Shown: positions 34,988 through 44,672, counted from the first letter of the stretch. The stretch: 64,000 nucleotides of DNA from Candidatus Fraserbacteria bacterium (GCA_029262795.1 JAJCYT010000030.1:124001-188000); one strand, 5' to 3'. Notes: generated by a model from the letters alone, not told the origin. Program-made: numbers and translations.

Positions 34988-36184
34988 CTAATTTTCAATC
35001 GGTTTTGACTGAACCCATAAATCGACAATATGTTCCACTTGCTGATCCGAAAGAGCCTGGCCCGTTTCTGGCATTGGCCGACCGCTTGCCCAGCGACGAA
35101 CTGCGTTCAGTACTTCACTATCATCAATAAATGTGTTCTGATTGTTGTCGAATGCGCCGGCTATGGCGATATCATCATTGCAGGCCAGACAGGCAATTGG
35201 ATTGTTCAAAAACCAAGGCTGTGCAGTGGCATCGGTCTGTAAAAAATCCAGTAACATCGAGGCTACTTTGTCGCGCCCCAAATCTGATGGATGATGTCCG
35301 TCATCTTCTCGTAATTCATCGCAAGCCCAGGTCAGTCCATCGCTTCGGGCGTTCATGCCATCGGCCCAGAGGTATGGCCCCCACGACAACCAAGGAGCAC
35401 GAACCGGACCGTTGCTAGGGTCATAATTCAATTCAGGATCACCATTGATCTGGGCTTCAATCAGCCATTTAATCGCAAACCCTGTTTGATACGATACTGG
35501 CTCATTACGCAAATCATTGCGTGAATACCCCCCATAAATACGACTGGTTAAATAAATGATTGCAAGGTTAGGAAAGCGATCCTTCATGGTCTGTGACAGA
35601 ATCTTTAATTCTTCCTGAAGCTGTTGTGCATTGGCAGGAAATTCTAAAGAAGGTCTTGAATCTGCTTGTTTGAGCCAGACCACTTGAATCTGTTGCGGCG
35701 TCAGTCCAGCGTCACCCAGTTTACGGTCCACACCCTCCCAATACTGTGTGCCATTATTAACGATTTTGTCTGCACTCTGCCCTCCTTGTGCTGCATTGAC
35801 GAGTACCACTTGAGGGCGAACATTGAAAGCATCATCCACCAGAGGTAACAGGTGGCCAAATTCCTGATTTGTGTTGGACATACCCACTGAGATCAGGCCA
35901 ATGCGGCCATTTAGATCAGCATTGCCTTGGGCATCGAGAGGGCGAATATTTTGTGAGATGATAAGTCCAGCCTGTTCATGAAATTCTGGACGAATGTTTG
36001 ATTGGCTAGGATATAGTCCCCCTGAAAAGCCCTGGTAGTTGCCATTGACCAAATCACTCAGTGGCGTTAAACCAACAGACTTCACTGAACAATCAGCCAT
36101 GGCATAACCATCGACATAACCACCCAACATCACCAACGTAAAAAATAAACAAAACACACTAAAGGCTTTGCATGCCAGACGCAT
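34988..36184 (-). CDS. Secreted SGNH-like esterase with dockerin-like tail
   Basis: 398 residues from ATG 36184 (GGAGGAG upstream); the upstream TTG-type extension is unsupported. Signal sequence 1-30 (FSVFCLFFTLVMLGGYVDGYAMA). The catalytic part resembles SGNH hydrolases: IGLISVGMSNTNQEF (block I-like Ser), VVLVNAAQGGQ, and DDGHHPSDLG (Asp-x-x-His). The tail (last 65 residues) has one canonical calcium-loop pattern, D-N-N-Q-N-T-F-I-D-D-S-E, then AVRRWASGRPMPETGQ and a second helix. The tail is shared with the proteins at 6402 and 50634. Confidence 0.75.
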   Translation of the reverse strand: MRLACKAFSVFCLFFTLVMLGGYVDGYAMADCSVKSVGLTPLSDLVNGNYQGFSGGLYPSQSNIRPEFHEQAGLIISQNIRPLDAQGNADLNGRIGLISVGMSNTNQEFGHLLPLVDDAFNVRPQVVLVNAAQGGQSADKIVNNGTQYWEGVDRKLGDAGLTPQQIQVVWLKQADSRPSLEFPANAQQLQEELKILSQTMKDRFPNLAIIYLTSRIYGGYSRNDLRNEPVSYQTGFAIKWLIEAQINGDPELNYDPSNGPVRAPWLSWGPYLWADGMNARSDGLTWACDELREDDGHHPSDLGRDKVASMLLDFLQTDATAQPWFLNNPIACLACNDDIAIAGAFDNNQNTFIDDSEVLNAVRRWASGRPMPETGQALSDQQVEHIVDLWVQSKPIEN

Positions 36185-36509
36185 AAACTCCTCCTCAAGC
36201 TGAGTTTGCAAATGCCTCAATCCCTAAGTGTTAGGGTAGTGTCTTATGGATAGAAAGACGATAGAAAGGAAGGTAAAACGATATAAAAATAGCGATGAAT
36301 ACGAAATTTTCTAAGGTGAGGGCTGGGTTGATAAAGGTAGAGATATATTGGACATTTGTTCAATATGTGATTTCCAGCCCCACCTCAGAAAACTGTGAAG
36401 TTTGCAGGGTTTTTTTATTTATTTCTGAAACTTGATTCTGTCATTTGATTCATTTCTTTGTAAACGTGATCTCTGTGTTTGTGAGAATGAGCATGTTGTC
36501 AACACAAGT
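36185..36509. other. Intergenic region with a nested hairpin
   Basis: 325 bases. A stem of about 11 bp (36315-36326 with 36374-36384) encloses an inner 6-bp stem (36345-36350 with 36361-36366). A run of seven T lies at 36410-36417 on the plus strand. No coding sequence seen. The region contains the promoter side of the SGNH gene and the 3' end of the aldo/keto reductase operon; the hairpin may end the latter. Confidence 0.5.
36311..36388. repeat. Nested inverted repeat
   Basis: Outer arms GGTGAGGGCTGG and CCAGCCCCACC, inner arms ATATTG and CAATAT. Unique in the window. Confidence 0.55.
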
Positions 36510-37493
36510 TTATGAATTACGAATCATTTGCATGGCCATTTCCGGATAACGCTCACCGATGGTTTCATGCGCGATGGACTTGATTTTGTTCAGTTCTTCA
36601 TCGCTTAATTGAATTTCAATGGCTTTGGCATTTTCTTCCAGATATTTGCGACGCTTCGTGCCAGGGATAGGGATCACATCTTCCCCCTGCCCCATTACCC
36701 AGGAGAGCGCAATTTGCGAAGTGGTGCAGCCGCGATCCTTGGCAATGCCTTCGATAACGTTTACTAGTTTGAGGTTTTTATCAAAATTCTCACCCTGAAA
36801 GCGGGGCATGTTTCGCCGCCAATCGTCCTCGGCCAGGTCTTCAAATTTTTTGATCTGCCCTGTAAGAAAGCCTCGGCCCAACGGACTGTAAGCCACAAAT
36901 GCAATGCCCAATTCGCGGCAGGTTGGCAAAATGTCTTCTTCGACATCCAAGCTCCAAGGTGAATATTCCGTTTGAAGTGCAGCAATGGGATGCACTTCCT
37001 GAGCGCGCCGAATCGTGCTCGCTGATGCTTCAGACAAACCGAGATAACGAACTTTACCCTCTTTCACTAACTCGGCCATCGCCCCAACCGTTTCCTCAAT
37101 AGGTGTTTTTGGATCCACACGATGCTGGTAATAAAGGTCAATGTGATCAACACGCAGGCGTTTCAAGCTGGCTTCACAGGCCTGTTTCACATACTCAGGG
37201 GTGCCATTCACCCCAAGAAATTCACCTTCTGGTGAGCGCACATTGCCAAACTTGGTGGCAAGCACCACTTCATTCCAATGCCCAGAAAGTGCCTTGCCAA
37301 GCAAAGCTTCATTTCGACCTACGCCATACATATCGGCTGTGTCTAAAAAATTGATGCCCAAATCCAAACTTCGATGGATCGTGGCGATGGATTCTCCATC
37401 ATCATAGCCTGCATAAAAATCAGACATCCCCATGCAGCCCAGCCCTATGCGACTAACTTGTAAATCACTGTGTCCCAGTTTGACCGTTTTCAT
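36510..37493 (-). CDS. Aldo/keto reductase (YakC/AKR13-like)
   Basis: 327 residues from ATG 37493 (AAAGGAG nine bases upstream; a GTG precedes it). TIM-barrel AKR with catalytic tetrad Asp ([10 protein letters not shown]), Tyr (MYG), Lys (VLATKFG) and His (YYQHRVDP). The C-terminal NADPH site is [16 protein letters not shown]. It reduces aldehydes and ketones. Last gene of the MerR-headed operon; a palindromic repeat (37536-37588) lies between it and the preceding AKR. Confidence 0.93.
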   Translation of the reverse strand: MKTVKLGHSDLQVSRIGLGCMGMSDFYAGYDDGESIATIHRSLDLGINFLDTADMYGVGRNEALLGKALSGHWNEVVLATKFGNVRSPEGEFLGVNGTPEYVKQACEASLKRLRVDHIDLYYQHRVDPKTPIEETVGAMAELVKEGKVRYLGLSEASASTIRRAQEVHPIAALQTEYSPWSLDVEEDILPTCRELGIAFVAYSPLGRGFLTGQIKKFEDLAEDDWRRNMPRFQGENFDKNLKLVNVIEGIAKDRGCTTSQIALSWVMGQGEDVIPIPGTKRRKYLEENAKAIEIQLSDEELNKIKSIAHETIGERYPEMAMQMIRNS

Positions 37494-37535
37494 CACTGAA
37501 GACTCCTTTAAAAAAACTCTTTTATTTTAAAAAGG

Positions 37536-37588
37536 GTTAAAAACTTCAAACCCCCAACCCCCTTTGTCTGAAGGGGGCTACGGTTTGG
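37536..37588 (+). repeat. GC-rich palindromic repeat, copy 3
   Basis: Same orientation as copy 1, with conserved ACTTCAAACCCCCAACCCCC and GAAGGGGGCTACGGTTTGG parts. It lies between two aldo/keto reductase genes of one operon. Confidence 0.85.
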
Positions 37589-37663
37589 TTTCTTTTGTTG
37601 GTCTTTTGATTCATTCCATTTTTCCTTGTGAAAATTGTTTTGTCCTTAGTTTTTCAGCGCAAT

Positions 37664-38659
37664 TTACAGTTGCAATAGATGTCCACGTGGGCGTGCAATC
37701 TCATCAATTTTTTCTTTATCTTCGTCTGTGATTTCAACGTCTAGCGATTTGATGTTGTCCTCCAATTGCTCAACCGTGCGCGGACCGATAATGGGACTGG
37801 TCACCGCAGGTTGGGCCAATGTCCATGCCAAAACCAACTGACTGACAGTGCATTTCTTATCTTCAGCCATCGAGTTAAGCAGGTCCAGCAAGTCCCAGGC
37901 ACGATCTCCCACCAGTCTTTGCCAGTATTGATGCCAATCTTTCATGGCCGCGCGTGAATCTTCTGGAAAATCTTCGCCTTTTTTATATTTGCCTGCCAAA
38001 AAACCGCCAAACAGTGGAGACCATGGCAAGATGGCAATGTTATATTGCTGCGCCATTGGAAATAGTTCGCGTTCAGCAAGGCGAAACACCATACTGTATG
38101 GTGGTTGTTCTGACACAAATTGATTCAATCTCAAATCACTGGATTGCCACAAAGCTTCAATGATTTTCCAGGATGAAAAATTACTGGTAGCGATATAGCG
38201 CACTTTGCCAGAACGAACTAGATCATCCAACGCTCTCAATGTCTCGTCAATGGGCGTGTCTTCATCTGGCGAGTGAAGCTGATAAAGATCAATATAGTCC
38301 GTCTTCAAACGTCGTAGTGATTCTTCACATTCGGCCATGATGTGTCTGCGGCTTAGGCCTCCTCCATTAGGGTCATCAGGTCGCATGTTGGAACGGCCTT
38401 TGGTGGCAAGTACCACCTGGTTTCGCTTGCCGTTTTTCTCAAAAGCTTTGCCAATCATTTCTTCGCTGCTGCCCGCGCCTTGTCCGCCTTCGGCATTGCC
38501 GTAGATGTTGGCTGTGTCGATGAAGTTGATGCCGGCATCAATGGATTTATCAATCATTTCAGCAGCTGTGGTTTCATCAGTGCGGGAGCCAAAATTCATC
38601 GTGCCTAAACAAAGTGGACTGACTTTAACCCCAGTGCGGCCCAAATTTACGTATTCCAT
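37664..38659 (-). CDS. Aldo/keto reductase (second, YdhF/Tas-type)
   Basis: 331 residues. Tetrad visible as Asp in NFIDTANIYG with Tyr, Lys in VLATKGRSN and His in LYQLHSPDED. NADPH-binding IIGPRTVEQLEDNIKS near the C-terminus. It starts 21 bases after the NTF2-like gene stop; AAAGGA is upstream of ATG 38659. Together with the following AKR it suggests detoxification of reactive carbonyls under MerR control. Confidence 0.93.
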   Translation of the reverse strand: MEYVNLGRTGVKVSPLCLGTMNFGSRTDETTAAEMIDKSIDAGINFIDTANIYGNAEGGQGAGSSEEMIGKAFEKNGKRNQVVLATKGRSNMRPDDPNGGGLSRRHIMAECEESLRRLKTDYIDLYQLHSPDEDTPIDETLRALDDLVRSGKVRYIATSNFSSWKIIEALWQSSDLRLNQFVSEQPPYSMVFRLAERELFPMAQQYNIAILPWSPLFGGFLAGKYKKGEDFPEDSRAAMKDWHQYWQRLVGDRAWDLLDLLNSMAEDKKCTVSQLVLAWTLAQPAVTSPIIGPRTVEQLEDNIKSLDVEITDEDKEKIDEIARPRGHLLQL

Positions 38660-38680
38660 AAAATTAAAAAATCCTTTCGC

Positions 38681-39064
38681 TTAGTCATTTTTGAAGGTGA
38701 AGATTTTGGAAACAATCTTCCAACCATCACTGAATTTGTAAAGTAATAGGTAGTCCGTGGCGAAAAATTTGCCACCTCGAAATACATCCATTTTTACACT
38801 GGCGGCTTCGGCTCTTACATCGACAGAGTGAAATTCGTATGTTGGTTCCTGCGCCCAAAAGTCTGGATTGTCTGCTTTGAGTGTTTCGATGCGCTCAAAC
38901 CAGCCATCCAGCCCGATGCTGTTCATCGAATCCTCTTGTTGAAGCAGCATTTTAAAATCTTTGTGAAACCCTTTTTCTGCAATAGATTTGTCTTGAATGG
39001 TGTGAATACCTTTGATATATGCATCCAAAATAACTTGTTTAACAGCTTCTTTTTCAGTACCCAT
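38681..39064 (-). CDS. NTF2-like (lumazine-binding/SnoaL-type) protein
   Basis: 127 residues with a cone-like NTF2 fold: N-terminal helix (AVKQVILDAYIKGIHTIQD), central IGLDGWFERIETL, beta strands EFHSVDVRAEAASVKMDVFRGGKFFATDYLLLYKF and the final GWKIVSKIFTF. This pattern matches Lumazine_bd_2-type proteins of unknown role. GAGAGG precedes ATG 39064. It lies between merR and the AKRs, so it may bind the same ligand or substrate. Confidence 0.8.
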   Translation of the reverse strand: MGTEKEAVKQVILDAYIKGIHTIQDKSIAEKGFHKDFKMLLQQEDSMNSIGLDGWFERIETLKADNPDFWAQEPTYEFHSVDVRAEAASVKMDVFRGGKFFATDYLLLYKFSDGWKIVSKIFTFKND

Positions 39065-39128
39065 AAAATACCTCTCCTAAGGTGAACGAAGGTTTTCTCA
39101 AGAGTTTGAGATCAGATGTCTGACTGAG

Positions 39129-39518
39129 TTACTTCTGGTTTTTCTCGCGTTCGATCATGTATTCGCGGTACATGCCAATTTTATATTTGATTAACTCCAA
39201 GTTTTCTTGAAGTTCACACAACTTTGCTTCAATTGACTCACGATGATCTTCCATCACCTGAAGCCGATCCGGGATGGTGGAATTGCCCAATTTCATCAAA
39301 CTGAAGTAACGCGAAATGCGCTGAATCGGCATCCCTGTAGCACGCAATCGTTTGATAAAAATCACGCGTTCCATGTGTCCTTGAAGATAATACCGATGAC
39401 CACTTGGTGCGCGTGGTACTTCCGGCACCAATCCAATCCGTTCGTAGTAGCGCAGGGTGTGGGCAGAAACCCCTGTTTCCTCAACCATCTGCTGCATTGC
39501 ATATTTTTTTTCGGACAT
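39129..39518 (-). CDS. MerR-family regulator of the aldo/keto reductase operon
   Basis: 129 residues. Winged helix-turn-helix MQQMVEETGVSAHTLRYYERIGLVPEVPR, then RVIFIKRLRATGMPIQRISRYF and a long dimerisation coiled coil (about 75-125). A single Cys (Cys101 region, KLCELQENL) could sense electrophiles. The promoter has a 19-base spacer with a dyad, the classic MerR activation geometry. GGAGG lies only three bases before ATG 39518, and the -10 ends eight bases away, so the mRNA has almost no leader. Confidence 0.93.
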   Translation of the reverse strand: MSEKKYAMQQMVEETGVSAHTLRYYERIGLVPEVPRAPSGHRYYLQGHMERVIFIKRLRATGMPIQRISRYFSLMKLGNSTIPDRLQVMEDHRESIEAKLCELQENLELIKYKIGMYREYMIEREKNQK

Positions 39519-39526
39519 AGACCTCC

Positions 39527-39557
39527 AGCATACAACTTAGAGCGCACTCAAAGTCAA
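39527..39557 (-). promoter_or_regulatory. MerR-type promoter and operator (19-bp spacer)
   Basis: Minus strand: TTGACT (39552-39557), 19-base spacer, TATGCT (39527-39532). Dyad ACTTAGAG (39535-39542) / CTCAAAGT (39547-39554), one mismatch, lies between the hexamers. Such overlong spacers are twisted into register by activated MerR proteins. Confidence 0.85.
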
Positions 39558-39664
39558 GGGTTTTTATATTTATTTCTGTGGGGTTGTTCTTTTGGTGATT
39601 GATCATTCTAGCAAAAGCTTAGATTGTTAGCGGGTTTTAACGACTTTAAATGATTAGCGAAAGC

Positions 39665-40516
39665 TTATAGTTCAATTAAATATTTGCGAACTGATTCTAG
39701 CAATTCAACGGGCACTTTTGTATGAGTCCATTTTGAAAAAGACGCAACCCCTTGGCCAATAAACATACCTAATCCATCAATCGTTTGAGCACCTACTTGT
39801 CGAGCTTCCTTTAACAATCGCGTTTCTAAAGGATTATACACCAAATCATAAACAATCTGATTGGGGTGAAGCATCGATGCCGAAATTGGTGTCTCATCCA
39901 CCTTCGGCCACATCCCCACCGATGTGGTGTTGACCAACAATTGTGCCTCCCGCGTTGAGGGGATGAGTAGTTCCGAATCAAGTGCCACCACATCTATCGC
40001 ATCAAAACCAGACTGACTTTGGATGTGTTCTGCCAATGCCTCTGCTTTACCTACTGTGCGATTTACCAATGTCAGCTTGCCAATCCGCTTTTGAAGCAAT
40101 CCATACACAATGCCCTTGGCTGCACCACCAGCACCTAGAATGACTGCATGTTGATGTTGTAAATCAGTTTCGATCAATGGATTTAAAAATCCAATCCAGT
40201 CAGTGTTGTATCCAATGAATTTTCCATTTTCGACCACCACAGTGTTGACTGCACCCAGTACTTTGACATCATCAGCCAGGTCATCCAGGAGGGGGAGTAT
40301 GGTTTCCTTGTGTGGCACGGTGACGTTGAATCCAGCAATGCCCATTGCGCGAAAACCATCTATGAGTTTGGCAAGCTGAGTAGGGGGGGCCTTAAAGGCT
40401 AGATAACAAAAATTCAGATTTAAACATTTAATTAAATAGTTATGCAGGTGAGGTGATTTAGAATGTTCAATGGGATCACCAATGACCCCCAGCAGTTTGG
40501 TGGTTGCGTCAATCAC
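39665..40516 (-). CDS. aroE: Shikimate dehydrogenase AroE
   Basis: 283 residues, GTG start at 40516, 17 bases after the HIT gene. Substrate motif GDPIEHSKSPHLHNYL and catalytic Lys/Asp in NVTVPHKE and NTDWIGF. NADP-binding loop VILGAGGAAKGIVYGL with Asn-Arg-Thr (VNRT) for NADP+. It reduces 3-dehydroshikimate to shikimate. aroC at the right edge belongs to the same pathway but is not linked. Confidence 0.95.
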   Translation of the reverse strand: MIDATTKLLGVIGDPIEHSKSPHLHNYLIKCLNLNFCYLAFKAPPTQLAKLIDGFRAMGIAGFNVTVPHKETILPLLDDLADDVKVLGAVNTVVVENGKFIGYNTDWIGFLNPLIETDLQHQHAVILGAGGAAKGIVYGLLQKRIGKLTLVNRTVGKAEALAEHIQSQSGFDAIDVVALDSELLIPSTREAQLLVNTTSVGMWPKVDETPISASMLHPNQIVYDLVYNPLETRLLKEARQVGAQTIDGLGMFIGQGVASFSKWTHTKVPVELLESVRKYLIEL

Positions 40517-40533
40517 GATCTTGGAGTGAAACG

Positions 40534-40947
40534 TTAAAAGGATTTTTTGAGGTATTTATACACATCGTCAATAGACTTCTGTTCGCTTTTATTGATGATG
40601 GAATGCAGTGTGCCACCGTTGTCATTTTCAAATCGCGGGATGAGGTGCATGTGCACATGTGGCACCACTTGGCCTGCGACTTTGCCATTGTTTAATCCGA
40701 CCGTCATGCCTTGCGCTTCCATCGCAGTTTGTAATTTTTCTACCATCTGGTGGATGGCTTGAAACCAATTCTGAGCTACATCCGCAGGCATATCCTGAAG
40801 GTGTTCGTGATGGGCTTTGGGAATGACCAACGTGTGACCCTCAACCAAAGGGAACGCATCGAGCAAGGCCATCGTTTGATCATCCTCATAAAGCACTTTG
40901 GCTTCAATCTCGCCAGCGAGGATTTTACAGAAAATACAATCGCCCAT
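40534..40947 (-). CDS. HIT-family hydrolase (Hint-like)
   Basis: 137 residues. Zinc-type start CIFCKILAGEI, then ALLDAFPLVEGHTLVIPKAHHEHL and the histidine triad HVHMHLIPRF. The family hydrolyses nucleoside phosphoramidates or aminoacyl-AMP. Its ATG overlaps the tyrS stop by one base (TAATG), so it is translationally coupled to the synthetase, where clearing tyrosyl-AMP would make sense; that is inference. Confidence 0.94.
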   Translation of the reverse strand: MGDCIFCKILAGEIEAKVLYEDDQTMALLDAFPLVEGHTLVIPKAHHEHLQDMPADVAQNWFQAIHQMVEKLQTAMEAQGMTVGLNNGKVAGQVVPHVHMHLIPRFENDNGGTLHSIINKSEQKSIDDVYKYLKKSF

Positions 40948-42143
40948 TAGCCCTCCAATTTGATCTTTGCAAATTTGTGTTTGCCAGCTTTGAGCACCAT
41001 GCCGTTTTGCGGGGTTACTTGAAAATCAACCTCGGTGATTTTTTCTCCATCAATCTGCACACCGCCCTGCTGTACTAATCGGCGCGCCTCTGAGCGTGTG
41101 CCAATTAAGTTGGCTTGGTCTAACAGTTCAATGATCCAAATAGACCCACCCTCAAAATTGGCAAGATTGACCCCTACCTCAGGCATGTCGTCGGGCACTT
41201 CTTTGCGCGCATACACTTGCTCAAAATTGTCTTCAGCCGCCTGAGCATCAGCCTCGCTGTGGAACCAACTGACCATAATTTTGCCGAGTCTTACTTTGCA
41301 CGCTTTTGGATGTAAATCTTTAACCTCATCCCAAGGCACATTGGTCAGCAATTCATAGTATTGCTGCATCAACTCATCTGGCAGCGACATGATTTTTCCA
41401 AAGATCTGTTCTGGTGCTTCACTGATGCCAATGTAATTTCCCTTACTCTGGCCCATCGATTTCGTACCATCGGTGCCAATGAGCAAGGGCACGGTCAAAA
41501 CAACTTGAGATTCTTGATCGTAATGAGGCTGAATGTCTCGACCCATCAGCAAATTGAACAATTGATCGTGACCACCCATTTCCAAATCTGCTTCCAATGC
41601 GACAGAGTCGTATGCCTGTAACAATGGATAGAGGAATTCCAATACGCTGATTGGACTATTTTCTTCATAGCGTTTGGAAAAATCGTCACGTTCCAACATT
41701 CGAGCCACGGTGTATTTGCTCGTTAATTGAATGATGCCTTGCACACCTAATGGATTGAGCCATTCGGAGTTGTAACGCAGCTCGGTTTTTTCAGGATCAA
41801 GAATTTTGAACGCTTGTTCCTGATACGTCTTCATGTTTTCTTCAATAATCTCTTTTGTAATCAACGGACGGGTTGAAGATTCACCAGACGGATCGCCCAC
41901 CAGACGTGTGAAATCGCCCACCAATAAAATAGCGGTATGGCCTAAATCCTGAAACTGTCTCAGTTTTCGTAAAACCACTGCGTGCCCTAAAGTGAGGTGA
42001 GGAGCGCTGGGATCAATGCCCAATTTGACCCGGAGCGGTTTGCCCGTTTGGGCAGACCGCTCCAGTTTTTGTTTTAAAGTTGCTTCGGGCAGCAGCTCTG
42101 TGGTGCCCTGTTTCAGTAGGTGTAGCGCTTCATCCACGTTCAT
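40947..42143 (-). CDS. tyrS: Tyrosyl-tRNA synthetase
   Basis: 398 residues, TyrZ-like class. HIGH motif HLTLGH at 49-54; catalytic segment GGHDQLFNLLMGRD; C-terminal S4 RNA-binding domain (about 335-398). The KMSKS loop reads SMGQS at 229-233 in GTDGTKSMGQSKGN, so both canonical lysines are replaced, with Lys228 and Lys234 flanking. It charges tRNA-Tyr. It begins six bases after gyrA and is coupled to the HIT gene. Confidence 0.95.
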   Translation of the reverse strand: MNVDEALHLLKQGTTELLPEATLKQKLERSAQTGKPLRVKLGIDPSAPHLTLGHAVVLRKLRQFQDLGHTAILLVGDFTRLVGDPSGESSTRPLITKEIIEENMKTYQEQAFKILDPEKTELRYNSEWLNPLGVQGIIQLTSKYTVARMLERDDFSKRYEENSPISVLEFLYPLLQAYDSVALEADLEMGGHDQLFNLLMGRDIQPHYDQESQVVLTVPLLIGTDGTKSMGQSKGNYIGISEAPEQIFGKIMSLPDELMQQYYELLTNVPWDEVKDLHPKACKVRLGKIMVSWFHSEADAQAAEDNFEQVYARKEVPDDMPEVGVNLANFEGGSIWIIELLDQANLIGTRSEARRLVQQGGVQIDGEKITEVDFQVTPQNGMVLKAGKHKFAKIKLEG

Positions 42144-42149
42144 GATGGA

Positions 42150-44672
42150 TCAGTTTTCGTCGTCGCTGATTTCAGTGTCTGCCTCTACGACAGGCTCTTC
42201 TGCTTTGCCGTTGGCAACAGGATCAACTTTTGCCGCTTTGGCATCCTCTTCGCCACCGACTTCCCAGCGAACCACGGAAGCCACTTCATCGCCTTTGTCC
42301 ACGTCAATGACTTTGACGCCTTTGGCGTAACGGCCCACCACGCGCACATTGTCCACACTGAAGCGGATGATTTTTCCATCCTTGGTGGTGACCAGCAGTT
42401 CGTCGCCATCTTTTACCTTTACGGCAGCGACCACATCACCGGTTTGCTTGGTGGTTTTGATTGCCAACACACCTTTGCCACCGCGGCCTTGGACTTCAAA
42501 GTTTTTCAATTTAGTGCGTTTGCCAAAACCAAAGCGGGTGACAAGCAGCAGTTTGTCTTCTGGATCTTCTTCGTTGATGTCAATGAAACTGACCAGTTTG
42601 TCGCCTTCGGACAGTCTCATGCCACGCACGCCCTTGCTTGGACGTCCTGAGCAGCGCGCTTTGTCTTCTTTAAAGCGAATTGCTTGCCCATTTTCACTGA
42701 CCAGCAGTAAATCACCCTGGCCCGTGGTGAGGCGCACTTGAACCGTGCGATCACCTTTTACCGCATTGACAGCCAAAATGCCGCCAGTGTGGGCATTGGA
42801 ATAATCTTTGAGGCGATTACGATTCACGATGCCGCCGCGCGTAATCATGGTGGAGAACAATTCATCCACACGCTCCAATGGCAGGCGCAACATGGCGCGA
42901 ACACGATGGTCATCTGCCATTTCAATCAATGAGCGCAGATTTTCGCCTTTGGCATCTCGTCGCAAGGATGGCAACTGGAAGCCGCGAATTTTGTAGGCTT
43001 TGTTCGCATCCGTGAAGATCAACAAATGATCGTGCGTGTTGGCCTTAAAGATATGGCTTAAGGCATCTTTTTCACGCAGGCGAATGGCGATTACGCCTTT
43101 GCCTCCACGGTTCTGCTTACGGAACACGTCTTCGCGCGGCGCGTTGACATAACCGTTGTTGGTCACACCAATGATGATGTCGTTGGCCGGAATCAACTGT
43201 TCCAGATCGATCTCACCAATGGCCTGTCCGGTGGCGTTGATTTCGGTGCGGCGATCATCGCCATATTTTTCACGAATTTCGCCCAATTCTTCTTTGATTA
43301 CATCATCGAGCACATCGGTGTTGTCGAGGATGTTGCGAAGTTCTTTAATCATGCGTTGTTTTTCTTCGTATTCCTGTTGCAGTTTTTCCGTTTCCATGCC
43401 GGTGAACTGGCGCAGGCGAATCTGCAAAATGGCGCTGGCCTGAGCTTCGGAAAACTCATAGGTGTCTTGTAATTTCTGTTGTGCTTCTTGCGGTTCACGC
43501 GTTTTGGAAATCATTTGAATGATTTCATCACGATTTTCAAGTGCTTTTAACAAACCTTCGAGCAAATGCGCGCGCGCTTCGGCCTGGTTGAGCCGATATT
43601 CCGTGCGGCGGCGCACCACAACACGACGAAAATCGAGAAAACTTTTGAGCATCTGGCGCAAAGACAAACGCTTTGGCGCGTTGTCGGAAATGACCAGGAA
43701 GTTGGAGCCAAAAGTGTATTCCAGCGGTGTGTATTTATAAAGTTTGTTCAACACCACTTCAGCCGTGGTGCCGCGTTTAAGATCCACAATCACACGAATG
43801 CCGCTGCGAGCGGAAGATTCGTCGCGCAAATCGGAAATTTCGGAAATAACGCCGTTTTTCACTTTGTCGGCAATGGTTTCCACCAATGTGGATTTTCTCA
43901 CCTGGAATGGAATTTCACTGATGACAATGCGACCATCTTCAATTTCAGCCCGACCACGCACGCGCAGTTTGCCACGCCCTGTATGGTAAGCTTCTTCAAT
44001 CCCTTTTTTGCCCAGAATGATGCCGCCGGTTGGAAAATCTGGACCTTTGACAATCTGCATCAGGTCTTCGACTGTAGCATCTCCATTGTCGATCAGATAT
44101 AAAATTGCATCCACCAGTTCGCGCAAATTGTGCGGCGGAATCTGAGTGGTCATTCCCACTGAAATGCCCCAGGAGCCATTCAACATTAAGGTTGGCACTT
44201 TGGCTGGCAGCACTTCCGGTTCTTCTAAGGAATCGTCAAAATTGGCGACAAAATCAACTGTGTTTTCATCAATTTCGTGAAGCAGTTCGCTGCTCAGCGC
44301 ACTCATGCGGGCTTCGGTGTAACGCATGGCAGCGGGGGCATCGCCGTCGATGGAGCCAAAGTTGCCCTGGCCGTCCACCAATGGATAGCGATAGGAAAAA
44401 TCCTGTGCCATGTGGGCCAGTGCATCATAAATGGCTTGATCACCGTGAGGATGGTATTTCCCCATCACTTCACCGATGATGCGCGCGCACTTCTTTTGCG
44501 GTCGATTGGATTGCAAACTGAGTTGCTCCATGCCGTACAAAATACGACGCTGCACCGGCTTTAGGCCGTCACGTACATCGGGAATGGCGCGCCCACGAAT
44601 CACGCTCATGGCGTAATTGATGTACGACTGCTTCATTTCATCTTCAATAAAAATATTTTCAATATCTGGCAT
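42150..44672 (-). CDS. gyrA: DNA gyrase subunit A
   Basis: 840 residues from ATG 44672 (GGTGAG upstream; GTG 44678 is in frame). Catalytic Tyr118 in MRYTEAR, breakage-reunion core, long coiled coil with [18 protein letters not shown], and six-bladed C-terminal domain. The GyrA box is QNRGGKG, a variant of Q(R/K)RGG(R/K)G that still marks gyrase rather than topo IV. In the quinolone region, the residue matching E. coli Ser83 is Gln79; Asp83 matches Asp87. The tail is very acidic ([11 protein letters not shown]). A promoter is at 44777-44805. Confidence 0.96.
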   Translation of the reverse strand: MPDIENIFIEDEMKQSYINYAMSVIRGRAIPDVRDGLKPVQRRILYGMEQLSLQSNRPQKKCARIIGEVMGKYHPHGDQAIYDALAHMAQDFSYRYPLVDGQGNFGSIDGDAPAAMRYTEARMSALSSELLHEIDENTVDFVANFDDSLEEPEVLPAKVPTLMLNGSWGISVGMTTQIPPHNLRELVDAILYLIDNGDATVEDLMQIVKGPDFPTGGIILGKKGIEEAYHTGRGKLRVRGRAEIEDGRIVISEIPFQVRKSTLVETIADKVKNGVISEISDLRDESSARSGIRVIVDLKRGTTAEVVLNKLYKYTPLEYTFGSNFLVISDNAPKRLSLRQMLKSFLDFRRVVVRRRTEYRLNQAEARAHLLEGLLKALENRDEIIQMISKTREPQEAQQKLQDTYEFSEAQASAILQIRLRQFTGMETEKLQQEYEEKQRMIKELRNILDNTDVLDDVIKEELGEIREKYGDDRRTEINATGQAIGEIDLEQLIPANDIIIGVTNNGYVNAPREDVFRKQNRGGKGVIAIRLREKDALSHIFKANTHDHLLIFTDANKAYKIRGFQLPSLRRDAKGENLRSLIEMADDHRVRAMLRLPLERVDELFSTMITRGGIVNRNRLKDYSNAHTGGILAVNAVKGDRTVQVRLTTGQGDLLLVSENGQAIRFKEDKARCSGRPSKGVRGMRLSEGDKLVSFIDINEEDPEDKLLLVTRFGFGKRTKLKNFEVQGRGGKGVLAIKTTKQTGDVVAAVKVKDGDELLVTTKDGKIIRFSVDNVRVVGRYAKGVKVIDVDKGDEVASVVRWEVGGEEDAKAAKVDPVANGKAEEPVVEADTEISDDEN

